From positions 675,328 to 739,327 of the forward strand of contig NZ_LMQU01000010.1 in assembly GCF_001425445.1 (NCBI RefSeq): a DNA stretch of 64,000 nucleotides. Direction: 5' to 3'. Positions within the stretch are counted from its first letter, which is position 1. Each line of letters begins with the position of its first letter. Below the pieces are notes generated by a model. That model was not told where the DNA came from and made no database searches. It was given only the letters and a program-made list of their open reading frames with translations. This DNA is from Devosia sp. Leaf420. Lineage in GTDB: Bacteria; Pseudomonadota; Alphaproteobacteria; Rhizobiales; Devosiaceae. Made by a program: the position numbers and the translations under genes. Positions 28,454-37,048 of this stretch are shown here, piece by piece.

Positions 28454-28579
28454 GCCCCCTCATCCGCCCCTACCGGGGCACCTTCTCCCCGATGGGGAGA
28501 AGAACCGACAGGCCGGTCGAACCTTTCCTCTCCCCATTGGGGAGAGGTGGCTTGGCGGAGCCAAGTCGGTGAGGGGAGG
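28454..28579. repeat. Palindromic intergenic repeat (RIME-like)
   Basis: GCCCCCTCATCCGCCCCT at one end and GGTGAGGGGAGG at the other, with CTTCTCCCCGATGGGGAGAAG and CTCTCCCCATTGGGGAGAGG hairpins inside. It flanks the DUF559 gene on its upstream side, so that gene lies between two copies. Confidence 0.78.
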
Positions 28580-28598
28580 CTGTCGGAGCGCACTGCTC

Positions 28599-29849
28599 TC
28601 ACTCCACAATCTCCGCCGTCTCCACCACCGCGTGGAACAGCACGTCACAGCCGGCCGCTGCCCATTCAATCGAAATCTCTTCCGCCTCGTTGTGGCTCAA
28701 GCCGCCAACACACGGACACATGATCATCGTCGACGGCGCCACTTTCGCCGCCCAGCACGCATCGTGCCCGGCGCCGGAAATGATGTTCATGTGGCTGTAA
28801 CCCAGTTTTTCTGCTGCAGAGCGCACGCGGCCCACCAGCGTCGGATCAAAGGTGACAGGATCGAAATGGCCCACAGCCTCGACCGAACACCCGACCCCGA
28901 GCTCCGCCGCAATCTCCGCCGCCTTGGCTTCGATCGTCGCGCGCATGCGGTCGAGCTTTTCCTGGCTCGGCGTGCGCAAATCGACCGTGAACACCACCGT
29001 CCCCGGCAACACGTTTCGCGAGTTGGGCGAGAATTTCACCTGTCCGACGCCCGCCACAGCCCCCGGCTGCTCGCCCATTGCCACGTCCTGCACCATCTCC
29101 ATGATGCGGGCCATGGCGAGGCCGGCATTCACCCGCATGGTCATCGGCGTCGAGCCGGTATGGGCTTCCTTGCCCGTCAGGGTAAATTCGAGCCACCACA
29201 GCCCCTGGCAATGGGTGACGACGCCGATCTGCTTTTCCTCGGCCTCGAGAATCGGCCCCTGCTCGATGTGATATTCGAAATAGGCGTGCATCTTTCGCGC
29301 GCCGACGTCTTCCTCTCCGAGCCAGCCGATGCGCTTCAGCTCATCGCCGAAGAGCTTTCCGTCCATGTCCTTGCGGCTATAGGCATAGTCGAGGCTGAGG
29401 ACCCCCGCGAACACGCCCGACGCCACCATGGCCGGCGCAAACCGCGCGCCTTCTTCATTGGTCCAGTTGGTCACGACGATCGGGTGCTTGGTCTTGATCC
29501 CGAGATCATTCATCGAACGCACGACTTCGAGCCCTGCCAAGACGCCCAGTACGCCATCATATTTGCCGCCCGTCGGCTGCGTATCGAGGTGCGAGCCGAT
29601 ATAGACCGGCAGAGCATCCGGGTCGGTCCCGGCGCGCGTCATGAACATGGTGCCCATCTTGTCGACGCCCATGGTGAGCCCGGCCGCGTTGCACCAGCGC
29701 TGAAACAGCTCGCGGCCTTGCTTGTCGCTATCGGTCAGCGTTTGCCGATTGTTCCCGCCCGCAATCCCGGGACCAATCTTGGCCATGTCCATCAGGCTCT
29801 CCCAGAGCCGGTCGCCATTGATCCGAAGGTTTTCGCCGGGAGAGGTCAT
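28599..29849 (-). CDS. Zn-dependent N-carbamoyl-amino-acid hydrolase (beta-ureidopropionase type)
   Basis: M20-family amidohydrolase of the HyuC/AtzC-like hydantoinase/carbamoylase group, 416 residues. Metal-site motifs IGSHLDTQP (His, Asp), GKYDGVLGVLAGLE and WTNEEGARFAP (Glu) are intact, as is the C-terminal SGAGHDACW. It hydrolyses N-carbamoyl-beta-alanine/aminoisobutyrate to the beta-amino acid, CO2 and ammonia. The ATG at 29849 is preferred to a TTG 30 bp upstream. A TGGTCAA half-site lies 20-26 nt upstream of the start. Confidence 0.9.
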   Translation of the reverse strand: MTSPGENLRINGDRLWESLMDMAKIGPGIAGGNNRQTLTDSDKQGRELFQRWCNAAGLTMGVDKMGTMFMTRAGTDPDALPVYIGSHLDTQPTGGKYDGVLGVLAGLEVVRSMNDLGIKTKHPIVVTNWTNEEGARFAPAMVASGVFAGVLSLDYAYSRKDMDGKLFGDELKRIGWLGEEDVGARKMHAYFEYHIEQGPILEAEEKQIGVVTHCQGLWWLEFTLTGKEAHTGSTPMTMRVNAGLAMARIMEMVQDVAMGEQPGAVAGVGQVKFSPNSRNVLPGTVVFTVDLRTPSQEKLDRMRATIEAKAAEIAAELGVGCSVEAVGHFDPVTFDPTLVGRVRSAAEKLGYSHMNIISGAGHDACWAAKVAPSTMIMCPCVGGLSHNEAEEISIEWAAAGCDVLFHAVVETAEIVE

Positions 29850-29919
29850 GTGTCGCTCGTTAGTCTCGTGGTCAAACAAAAGGCCCCGCCATCGCAGCGC
29901 GAGGGCAGGGCCGGGAATG

Positions 29920-31416
29920 CTATTTCAGGCTTGGGAACGTAAACTCCGCTCCACCCTTGATGCCGGCGGGCCAGCGGGTGGTGACGGTTTTGAGCCGCGT
30001 ATAAAAGTGAACCCCTTCGGGCCCATAGATGGAGTGATCGCCGAACAGCGATCGCTTCCAGCCGCCGAAGGAGTGATAGGCCACCGGCACCGGGATCGGC
30101 ACGTTGATGCCAACCATCCCGACTTCGATCTTGTCGGCAAATTCACGCGCCGCGTCGCCATCGCGGGTGAAGATCGCCGTGCCATTGGCATATTCATGCC
30201 CGTGGATCAGATCGACCGCCTCTTGGAACGAGTTTTTGCGCACGACCGAGAGGACGGGCCCAAAGATTTCTTCCTTATAGATGGTCATGTCTTCGGTGAC
30301 ATTGTCGAACAGCGTGCCGCCGACATAGTAGCCGTTTTCATATCCCTGCAGCTTGAAGCCGCGGCCATCGACGACGAGCTCGGCGCCCTGTTCGACACCG
30401 GAGTCGATATAGCCGACGATCTTGTCGCGGTGCATTTTCGTGACCACCGGACCCATTTCGGCGTCCCTGTCGGTCGAAGGGCCGATCTTGAGGCTTTCAA
30501 CGCGTGGCTTGAGCTTGGCGACCAGTGCATCGGCCGTCTTCTGACCCACCGGCACCGCCACCGAGATTGCCATGCAGCGCTCGCCGGCCGAACCATAGCC
30601 CGCGCCCATCAGCGCATCGGCTGCCTGATCGAGATCGGCATCGGGCATGATGATCATGTGGTTCTTGGCGCCACCGAGCGCCTGCATGCGCTTACCGGCC
30701 TTGGTGCCGCGCTGGTAGACATATTCGGCGATTGGGGTAGAGCCGACGAAACTGACGGCCTTCACATCGGGATGGTCGAGAATCCCATCGACCATTTCCT
30801 TGTCGCCATGGACGATATTGAGAATGCCCTCGGGGAGACCCGCTTCCATGAAGAGGTTCCAGATCAGGAGCGAGGCCGAGGGATCGCGCTCGGATGGTTT
30901 CAGGATAAACGCATTGCCGCAGGCGATGGCTGCCGGGAACATCCACATCGGCACCATGGCCGGGAAGTTGAACGGGGTAATGCCCGCAACGACGCCGAGC
31001 GGCTGGCGATCGGAATAAGAATCGATCGAGGGGCCCACATTGCGCGAGAATTCGCCCTTGAGCAGTTGCGGAATGCCGCAGGCAAAATCGACACAGTCGA
31101 TGCCGCGCGCGACTTCGCCCAGCGCATCGTCATGCACCTTGCCATGCTCTTTGGAAATTTCGCGCGCGATATCGTCGGAATACTGATCGAGCAGCGCCTT
31201 GAACTTGAACATGACGCGCGCCCGCTTCATCGGCGGGGTATTGCCCCAGGCGACCTGCGCCTTGACCGAATTGGCGACGGCCGCGTTCAGCTCGTCGAGG
31301 GTCGAGAGCGGCAGTTCGGCGCTTTGCTCGCCCGTTGCTGGATTGAACACGGGGACGCGCCGCGTCGAACTCGATGTGTAGCGCTTGCCGCCTACGGCAT
31401 TCTCGATGATCTGCAT
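29920..31416 (-). CDS. mmsA: CoA-acylating methylmalonate-semialdehyde dehydrogenase
   Basis: Aldehyde dehydrogenase of 498 residues converting malonate or methylmalonate semialdehyde to acetyl- or propionyl-CoA. It has the family features [14 protein letters not shown], the [12 protein letters not shown] nucleotide region and catalytic Cys in [15 protein letters not shown] strong AAGGAGG site precedes the ATG. Here it would take the semialdehyde produced by the adjacent transaminase, the last step of uracil/thymine breakdown. A long inverted repeat lies just upstream. Confidence 0.94.
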   Translation of the reverse strand: MQIIENAVGGKRYTSSSTRRVPVFNPATGEQSAELPLSTLDELNAAVANSVKAQVAWGNTPPMKRARVMFKFKALLDQYSDDIAREISKEHGKVHDDALGEVARGIDCVDFACGIPQLLKGEFSRNVGPSIDSYSDRQPLGVVAGITPFNFPAMVPMWMFPAAIACGNAFILKPSERDPSASLLIWNLFMEAGLPEGILNIVHGDKEMVDGILDHPDVKAVSFVGSTPIAEYVYQRGTKAGKRMQALGGAKNHMIIMPDADLDQAADALMGAGYGSAGERCMAISVAVPVGQKTADALVAKLKPRVESLKIGPSTDRDAEMGPVVTKMHRDKIVGYIDSGVEQGAELVVDGRGFKLQGYENGYYVGGTLFDNVTEDMTIYKEEIFGPVLSVVRKNSFQEAVDLIHGHEYANGTAIFTRDGDAAREFADKIEVGMVGINVPIPVPVAYHSFGGWKRSLFGDHSIYGPEGVHFYTRLKTVTTRWPAGIKGGAEFTFPSLK

Positions 31417-31434
31417 TTTGGCCGCCCCTCCTTG

Positions 31435-31476
31435 GGAACAAAAATTCTATTTTAGAGTGTGTAGAATATTTGTTCC
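31435..31476. promoter_or_regulatory. 15-bp inverted repeat between the transaminase and mmsA
   Basis: Arms 31435-31449 (GGAACAAAAATTCTA) and 31462-31476 (TAGAATATTTGTTCC) are complementary at 14 of 15 positions around a 12-nt spacer. The element is AT-rich in a GC-rich genome and ends 18 bp upstream of the mmsA start. It has no T tract, so an operator or mRNA-processing hairpin is more likely than a terminator. Confidence 0.75.
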
Positions 31477-31479
31477 ATT

Positions 31480-32805
31480 TCACTCAAGCGTTTTGAGGAT
31501 CCCTGCAAGCTTGGTGACGATTTCGTCGATCTGGCTTTCCGAAACGATCAGCGGCGGCGAGAGCGCGATGATGTCGCCCGTCGTGCGAATGAGGAGACCC
31601 TGTTCGAACGCCTTGAGGAAAGCCGAGAAGGCGCGCTTGGTCGGTTGGCCGGCGATTGGCTCGAGCTCGATGGCGCCGACAAGACCGATATTGCGAATGT
31701 CGATCACGTGCGGCAGGCCTTTTAGCGAATGCAGCGCCGCCTCGAATTTCGGCGCCAGTTCCGCACCGCGGGTGAGAAGGCCTTCTTCGCGATAAGTTTC
31801 GAGCGTGGCGAGCCCTGCGGCCGACGCGATGGGATTGCCGGAATAGGTATAGCCGTGGAAAAATTCGATGACGTGTTCCGGCCCGTTCATGAACGCGTCG
31901 TGGATTTCGGCCGAAACCAACACCGCGCCCATCGGGATGACGCCATTGGTCAGGCCCTTGGCGGTAACCATGATGTCGGGCACGACACCAAAATAGTCGG
32001 CTCCGAACGGCGTGCCCAAACGGCCATAGCCGGTGATCACTTCGTCGAAAATCAGCAGGATGCCGTGCTTCTTGGTGATGTCGCGGAGGCGCTGCAGATA
32101 GCCCGCTGGCGGGATGAGTACGCCGGTCGACCCGGCCACCGGCTCGACGATGACGGCCGCGATGGTCGAGGCATCATGAAGAGTGACAATGCGTTCGAGT
32201 TCGTCGGCAAGATCGACGCCGTGCTCCGGTAGGCCCTTCGAAAACGCGTTCTTGGCAAGGTTATGCGTATGGGGCAGATGATCGACGCCGGTAAGGAGCG
32301 TGCCGAACATTTTGCGGTTGGTGACGATGCCGCCCACCGAAATGCCCCCGAAATTGACGCCGTGATAGCCGCGTTCGCGCCCGATGAGGCGGGTGCGCGA
32401 GCCTTCGCCCTTCACCTTGTGATAGGCGAGCGCCACTTTGAGCGCCGTCTCGACCGATTCTGAACCGGAATTCGTGAACAGCACATGGTCGAGCCCCGTG
32501 GGCGCGATGTCGATGATGCGATTGGCGAGTTCGAATGCCTTGGGATGGCCCATCTGGAAAGCTGGCGCATAGTCGAGTTCGGCCGCCTGGTTGGCGATCG
32601 CTTCGACAATTTTTGGCCGCGCATGGCCTGCATTGCAGCACCAGAGCCCGGCCGTGCCGTCGAGCACCTGGCGGCCGTCCGATGTCGTATAGTGCATGTC
32701 CTTGGCGGCCACGAACATGCGCGGCGCCTTCTTATATTGCCGGTTCGCCGTAAACGGCATCCAGAACGCGTTGAGATCGTTCGGCACGACGGTTGAAGTG
32801 GACAC
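31480..32805 (-). CDS. Omega-amino acid:pyruvate aminotransferase (beta-alanine transaminase type)
   Basis: Class III PLP-dependent aminotransferase, about 441 residues. WMPFTANRQYK, the FTNSGSESVETALK phosphate-binding region, LIFDEVITGYGR (PLP-contact Asp) and the PLP lysine in MVTAKGLTNG are intact. It would convert beta-alanine or beta-aminoisobutyrate to the semialdehyde used by MmsA. The GTG at 32805 follows AAGGGAG at 10-nt spacing; an ATG at 32838 is the alternative. It is the first gene of the cluster, facing the TetR regulator. Confidence 0.88.
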   Translation of the reverse strand: MSTSTVVPNDLNAFWMPFTANRQYKKAPRMFVAAKDMHYTTSDGRQVLDGTAGLWCCNAGHARPKIVEAIANQAAELDYAPAFQMGHPKAFELANRIIDIAPTGLDHVLFTNSGSESVETALKVALAYHKVKGEGSRTRLIGRERGYHGVNFGGISVGGIVTNRKMFGTLLTGVDHLPHTHNLAKNAFSKGLPEHGVDLADELERIVTLHDASTIAAVIVEPVAGSTGVLIPPAGYLQRLRDITKKHGILLIFDEVITGYGRLGTPFGADYFGVVPDIMVTAKGLTNGVIPMGAVLVSAEIHDAFMNGPEHVIEFFHGYTYSGNPIASAAGLATLETYREEGLLTRGAELAPKFEAALHSLKGLPHVIDIRNIGLVGAIELEPIAGQPTKRAFSAFLKAFEQGLLIRTTGDIIALSPPLIVSESQIDEIVTKLAGILKTLE

Positions 32806-32879
32806 GGCGAAGTCGCTCCCTTGGCATGGTCCGGTCATTTTGCGCGGGCGCTTGACAGGGAAGCGCATTCGCCAGATTT

Positions 32880-32895
32880 TTGACCAGTTGGAAAA
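32880..32895. promoter_or_regulatory. RutR-box-like operator
   Basis: TTGACCAGTTGGAAAA matches the known RutR operator TTGACCA-N2-TGGTCAA at 12 of 14 specified positions: the left half is perfect and the right half 5 of 7. It lies between the divergent transaminase and TetR/RutR-like genes, 36 bp upstream of the regulator's chosen start. Confidence 0.6.
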
Positions 32896-32930
32896 ATGTT
32901 AGCACTCCTGTTCATTCCCGCAAGACGAAA

Positions 32931-33692
32931 ATGGCGCCCAAAAACAAATCTCCAGCGTCACAGAAGGTGATCGCAGCGTCACCGAAGGTGATGGCAACGG
33001 ATGGCTCATCGCCCGCTCCGAAGCGCCAGCACAAGGCGGACGCCAAAGTCGCCACGGCCCCCGCAAAGCCGCGGCCGGTCACGCGCATCCAGCGCGAAAA
33101 ACAGGACATCATTCTCGAAGCCGCGCTCGAGGTCTTTTCGGTCCACGGCTTTCGCGGCGCGACGATTGATCAGATCGCCGAAGTGGCCGGCATGAGCAAA
33201 CCCAACCTGCTCTATTATTTCCCGAAGAAGGAAGAGATCCATCGCCGCCTGATGTCCGAGCTCCTCGTCACCTGGCTCGCTCCCCTCGAAGAAATGCGCG
33301 CTGATGGCGATCCCTTCGTCGAAATCCGCTCCTATATCCGGCGAAAGCTCGAAATGGCGCGCGATTTTCCGCGCCAAAGCCGGCTTTTTGCCAATGAAAT
33401 GCTGCGCGGCGCGCCGCATATCATCGATATGCTCGAAGTGGATTTGAAGGCCCTGGTCGAGGAAAAAGCCCAGGTGCTGCTGACCTGGATGGACCAGGGC
33501 AAGATTTCCCGCACCGATCCCTATCACCTGATCTTTTCGATCTGGGCGACCACCCAGCACTATGCCGATTTCGACGTCCAGGTGCGGGCAATCCTCGGCA
33601 AGGGCCGCGGCGGGGAAGGGCGTTTCGAGGATGCAGCGCGATATCTGGAACAGCTCTTCTTGCACGGGCTGACGCCTAGGCCGAAGGGATAG
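32931..33692 (+). CDS. TetR family regulator, RutR-like
   Basis: DNA-binding repressor, 253 residues from the ATG at 32931. An N-terminal Lys/Pro/Ala-rich extension of about 55 residues precedes a TetR helix-turn-helix (ATIDQIAEVAGMSKPNLLYYF). The C-terminal ligand domain is of the YcdC/RutR type (SRLFANEMLRGAPHI, HLIFSIWATTQHYADF). RutR of E. coli senses uracil/thymine and controls pyrimidine degradation. Its divergent position next to the pyrimidine cluster and the operator-like site fit autoregulated local control. Start choice is uncertain because several ATG codons occur in the extension. Confidence 0.88.
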   Translation: MAPKNKSPASQKVIAASPKVMATDGSSPAPKRQHKADAKVATAPAKPRPVTRIQREKQDIILEAALEVFSVHGFRGATIDQIAEVAGMSKPNLLYYFPKKEEIHRRLMSELLVTWLAPLEEMRADGDPFVEIRSYIRRKLEMARDFPRQSRLFANEMLRGAPHIIDMLEVDLKALVEEKAQVLLTWMDQGKISRTDPYHLIFSIWATTQHYADFDVQVRAILGKGRGGEGRFEDAARYLEQLFLHGLTPRPKG

Positions 33693-33723
33693 AAGGCGTC
33701 GAATTCTCCCCAATCAATTGAGT

Positions 33724-33896
33724 GTCACCCCGGCGAAGGCCGGGGCCCATCTTGAGATCTCAGGATGGATCCCGGCCTGCGCCGGGATGACAGCAAGTTG
33801 CCGAACCGCATCTTCTCACCCACGACGTCATTCCCGCGAAAGCGGGAATCCTACCGTTAGGCGCCAAAGAGAGATCCCCGCTTTCGCGGGGATGAC
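33724..33896. repeat. Two REP-like palindromic pairs
   Basis: The first pair (33724-33791) is GTCACCCCGGCGAAGGCCGG facing CCGGCCTGCGCCGGGATGAC. The second (33827-33896) is GTCATTCCCGCGAAAGCGGG facing CCCGCTTTCGCGGGGATGAC. They occupy the 250-bp gap between the regulator and the convergent glutathione S-transferase gene; no gene is seen in it. Confidence 0.85.
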
Positions 33897-33941
33897 GCTG
33901 TGCTCTTGAAAAGGGTGAGCCCCGATGTACCCTAACCAGCC

Positions 33942-34649
33942 TTACCCATCCAGCTCCGGATAATGCCGGAACAAATCACTCTCATTCGGCGCCAGCCGCC
34001 GCTCGCTCCGCAAATACGCCGCCACATTCGGCCGCGCCCGCACGCGCTCGCGCAGGTCCTCGACCCGCTCAAACTCCCCGGCGATCCGCCCCATCAGTTT
34101 GGGGAAGGCATAATGCAACCCCTCCATCACTTGAAACAGCGAGAGGTCTGCATAGCTCAGCCGCTCCCCGACCAGAAACTCAGGTCCCGCCGGATTGCGC
34201 GCCAAGATCATCTCGAACCATTTTAGAAACTTCGGCACCCGCTCGTCGCGAAATTCCGCGGCCCGACGCCGCGCCTCCGGCTTCTGCTCCTCGTAATATT
34301 TGCCCATCCCTACCGGATGGTGCACGTCATGCCCCTCAAGCGCGAAGTCGACGATGGTGAGTTGAATCTGGTGCGTCCAAAGTTTGAGCCGCTCATCTCT
34401 TGGCGCCAGATCAAGCGTGCCGCCGAGATAAAACAGAATGGCGCTCGTCTGCCCGACCACCACATCGCCATGCCGCAGCACTGGCGGCGCAAAGCTTGGC
34501 GTAGCGATCTTTTCCGCCAGCGCCTCGATGACACCATCGCCCTCGACCCGCGCCATGTCCTCATAGGCCGCGCCCGCTTCTTCGAGCGCCAGCCGCACAT
34601 ATTCGCCCCGGCCCTGGATGCCGGTCCAATAATAAAGTTCGTAAGCCAT
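33942..34649 (-). CDS. Glutathione S-transferase family protein
   Basis: A 235-residue GST-like protein. The N-terminal domain has YELYYWTGIQGRGEYVRLAL, a layout like sigma/alpha-class GSTs with Tyr near the start, and VGQTSAILFYL. The C-terminal helical domain has LVGERLSYADLSLFQ. The ATG at 34649 gives the family start; the frame also extends 22 codons upstream. Substrate unknown. It is divergent from the DHFR-like gene. Confidence 0.87.
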   Translation of the reverse strand: MAYELYYWTGIQGRGEYVRLALEEAGAAYEDMARVEGDGVIEALAEKIATPSFAPPVLRHGDVVVGQTSAILFYLGGTLDLAPRDERLKLWTHQIQLTIVDFALEGHDVHHPVGMGKYYEEQKPEARRRAAEFRDERVPKFLKWFEMILARNPAGPEFLVGERLSYADLSLFQVMEGLHYAFPKLMGRIAGEFERVEDLRERVRARPNVAAYLRSERRLAPNESDLFRHYPELDG

Positions 34650-34738
34650 AGGCCCGAAATGCGCGGGGGCGGAGAGCCGTTCCTTGACAGTTTTGAAGCG
34701 CTGTCCTTTCCTCACAGGCAGACATTGAGGAGTGCGCC

Positions 34739-35338
34739 ATGCCCCAGACCGTTTCCGCCCATATGATGTTGACGCTCGACGGTTTCGGCACGGGGCTCAA
34801 CCAGACCCGCGAAAATCCGTTCGGCACGATCAATCCGCGTGACCTCGCGCGCTGGATGTTTGAAGACGGCGCCAACAATGCCGATGAGGTCAAAGCCGTC
34901 ACCGATTACGGCGCCTTCATCATGGGGCGCAACATGTTCGCCGCCCCCGGCGAAACTGTCTGGGAAGAGTCCTGGCGCGGTTGGTGGGATGAAAACCCGC
35001 CCTACCACGCGCCGGTCTTCGTCCTCACCCATCACGCCCATGACCCGATCGAAATGGAGGGCGGCACCACCTTCCACTTCGTCACCGAAGGCGAAGCCGT
35101 CGCCCTCGAACGCGCTCGCGCTGCGGCCGGGGATCGCAATGTCTCCATCGCCGGCGGCGTCACGACACTGCGCAACTATCTCAATCTCGGCCTCGTCGAC
35201 ACACTGCACCTCAAATTCGTCCCGCTCATCGCCCAAGACGGCGAACGGCTCTGGGATGGGCTTAACGCGAAGCTCGAAACGACCGGCGCCCGGCACTCCC
35301 GCTTTGCCACACATGTGGATTATCGGATGGTGAAGTAG
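34739..35338 (+). CDS. Dihydrofolate reductase-family (RibD C-terminal domain) protein
   Basis: A 199-residue protein with the RibD_C/DHFR-like fold: MLTLDGFGTG near the N-terminus, FIMGRNMFA (nucleotide-contact GR), and VSIAGGVTTLRNYLNLGLVDTLHLKFVP at the C-terminal half. It probably binds NADPH and reduces an unknown small molecule. Homologues are common accessory reductases. GGAG 7 bp before the ATG supports the start. Confidence 0.87.
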   Translation: MPQTVSAHMMLTLDGFGTGLNQTRENPFGTINPRDLARWMFEDGANNADEVKAVTDYGAFIMGRNMFAAPGETVWEESWRGWWDENPPYHAPVFVLTHHAHDPIEMEGGTTFHFVTEGEAVALERARAAAGDRNVSIAGGVTTLRNYLNLGLVDTLHLKFVPLIAQDGERLWDGLNAKLETTGARHSRFATHVDYRMVK

Positions 35339-35383
35339 GAATTTTGGCCCCCCGGCAAACTCAAGCCAATAACCCACCTCCGG

Positions 35384-35450
35384 GTCATCCCCGCGCAAGC
35401 GAGAAGCTCTATTCCAGATCCAAGGGATACTTGCTTTCGCGGGAATGACG
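35384..35450. repeat. REP-like palindromic pair, partly degenerate
   Basis: GTCATCCCCGCGCAAGCGAGAAGC faces CTTGCTTTCGCGGGAATGAC. It is the third member of the ATTCCCGC class, with several mismatches in its left half. It lies between convergent genes. Confidence 0.75.
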
Positions 35451-35468
35451 CAGTGGACGTTGGAAAAC

Positions 35469-35879
35469 TCACTTCTTCCCAATACGACCCAAGTGCGTAT
35501 CATGAAAGCCGGTTTCCTTCTTGAGCCCATAGCCCAGCATGCGGTCCATGCCGATATGCGCCACCCAGATCGCCGCGATTCCAAAGGCGATCGGCCCGAA
35601 CACAAAGCCGCTGGCCGCAACAAGCGCCGGGGTCACATAGGTATGGACGAGATTATAGCTCCACGCGCCAACGCGCGGTGACACCAGATAGCCGGCCATG
35701 AAGACATCGGGCACGAGAAACAGAACCGCGAAAACGATCCATGACTGGCCAAGCATGGCATAGGCGGTCACGCCAAAAACCACGGCCGCAAGGGCTTCGA
35801 GGCGGAGCAGCAAGGCGGTGCCCTTGATTGGGTTGGCGGCAGGCTGAGAAAGGGACATCGTCGTTCCGTCGATGGTCAT
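35469..35879 (-). CDS. DUF4260 family membrane protein
   Basis: A 136-residue protein with three to four hydrophobic segments. The pattern LFLVPDVFMAGYL, GAWSYNLVHTYVTPAL and WVAHIGMDRMLGYGLK is typical of DUF4260. The function of the family is not known. The ATG at 35879 follows AGGAG; the frame extends 14 codons upstream without such support. Confidence 0.82.
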   Translation of the reverse strand: MTIDGTTMSLSQPAANPIKGTALLLRLEALAAVVFGVTAYAMLGQSWIVFAVLFLVPDVFMAGYLVSPRVGAWSYNLVHTYVTPALVAASGFVFGPIAFGIAAIWVAHIGMDRMLGYGLKKETGFHDTHLGRIGKK

Positions 35880-36074
35880 GGCAAGCTCCTGTTCTGTTGA
35901 ACAAGGTATAGTTCTCGCCATCCCCGTATAGAATTGACCAAATGTGGCGGCTGGCTATTCACTCTTGAATGCCTCGCTGACCCGTCCTGCAGATCAGCCC
36001 TCCGTGTGCTCACCTTGCTTTGGCCGCATCGCGGCATATCTAATGGAGCAACACCAAAGCGAGGGGAGTGCCCC

Positions 36075-36977
36075 ATGTCCACCAATCCGCGCCATTCCGT
36101 CGTCGCCTTGCGGGCTCAAATCCCCGAAACCGCGTTCACGGCCTCGACCCTCGGCACCGTGCGCGAAGGCAGCGGCGCCGTCATCAACGACAAGGGTCTC
36201 ATCGTCACCATCGGCTATCTGGTCACCGAAGCCGAGGAAGTGTGGCTGACGACCCATGACGAGCGCGTCGTGCCCGCCCATGTCGTCGGCATCGACCAGG
36301 TCACCGGCTTTGGCCTCGTCCAGGCCATGGGCGATCTCGACCTGCCGGCCCTGCGGCTTGGCAGTTCGGCCGGCGCGCGTGTCAGCGATATCGGCCGCAT
36401 CATCGACGGCGAGGGCGAAGAGGTCGTCAACGAGGTCGTCGCCCGCCAGGAATTTGCCGGCTATTGGGAATATATGCTCGACGAGGCGATCTTCACCTCG
36501 CCCTTCCACCCCTCTTGGGGCGGGGCCGCGCTGCTCGACAACAATGACAATCTCATCGGCATCGGCTCGTTGCGCCTCCAGATGATGAATGCCGGCGACA
36601 CGACCGATATCAACATGGTCGTGCCCATCGATCTCCTCAAACCCATTCTCGATGATCTCGTCACGACTGGCCAGGCCGCGCGCGAGGCACGGCCATGGCT
36701 CGGCGTCTTTTCTGCCGAGCGCAACAATGGCGTCGTGGTGATGAACGTTTCCGATGGCGGCCCGGCCGATACAGCTGGCCTCAAGAGCGGCGACATCATT
36801 TCCGAACTCGACGGCGAGGAAATCGAAGGCCTCGGCGATTTTTACCGAAAACTCTGGGCCAAGGCTCCGGCCGGCTCCGAATTCGCCCTCCGCATCGTCC
36901 GCTCCGGCCGCGAATCCTGGGTCCGCGTCAAAACCGCCGACCGCAACGATTTTCTGGTCAAGCCGCAACTGCAGTAG
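36075..36977 (+). CDS. Trypsin-fold (S1C-like) pseudoprotease with PDZ domain
   Basis: A 300-residue protein that aligns with HtrA/DegP: GSGAVINDKGLIVT, VVGIDQVTGFGLVQA and GGAALLDNNDNLIGI mark the protease fold (residues 30-215). A PDZ domain follows (about 220-290: LGVFS, GGPADTAGLKSGDIISELDGEEI). None of the catalytic triad survives: Tyr48 stands for His, Gly78 for Asp and Trp148 for Ser. No signal peptide is seen. It may therefore bind peptides or act as a scaffold rather than cleave. The ATG at 36075 follows GAGGGGAG. Confidence 0.85.
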   Translation: MSTNPRHSVVALRAQIPETAFTASTLGTVREGSGAVINDKGLIVTIGYLVTEAEEVWLTTHDERVVPAHVVGIDQVTGFGLVQAMGDLDLPALRLGSSAGARVSDIGRIIDGEGEEVVNEVVARQEFAGYWEYMLDEAIFTSPFHPSWGGAALLDNNDNLIGIGSLRLQMMNAGDTTDINMVVPIDLLKPILDDLVTTGQAAREARPWLGVFSAERNNGVVVMNVSDGGPADTAGLKSGDIISELDGEEIEGLGDFYRKLWAKAPAGSEFALRIVRSGRESWVRVKTADRNDFLVKPQLQ

Positions 36978-36980
36978 AGC

Positions 36981-37048
36981 TGGTGGAGCGCGAAGCGCAC
37001 CTCTCCCTCTGGGGGAGAGGTCGCCGCAACGCGGCGGGTGAGGGGGCC
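36981..37048. repeat. Palindromic intergenic repeat (RIME-like)
   Basis: TGGTGGAGCGCGAAGCGCAC, CTCTCCCTCTGGGGGAGAGG and GCCGCAACGCGGCGGGTGAGGGGGC form successive hairpins. The element fills the gap between two convergent genes and may act as their terminator. Confidence 0.7.

Noticed and set aside
26655..31455. Long plus-strand open frames opposite the dihydropyrimidinase, carbamoylase and mmsA genes
   Set aside because: Same antisense artefact: composition is typical of reverse-complemented GC-rich genes and there is no ribosome site or recognisable domain.
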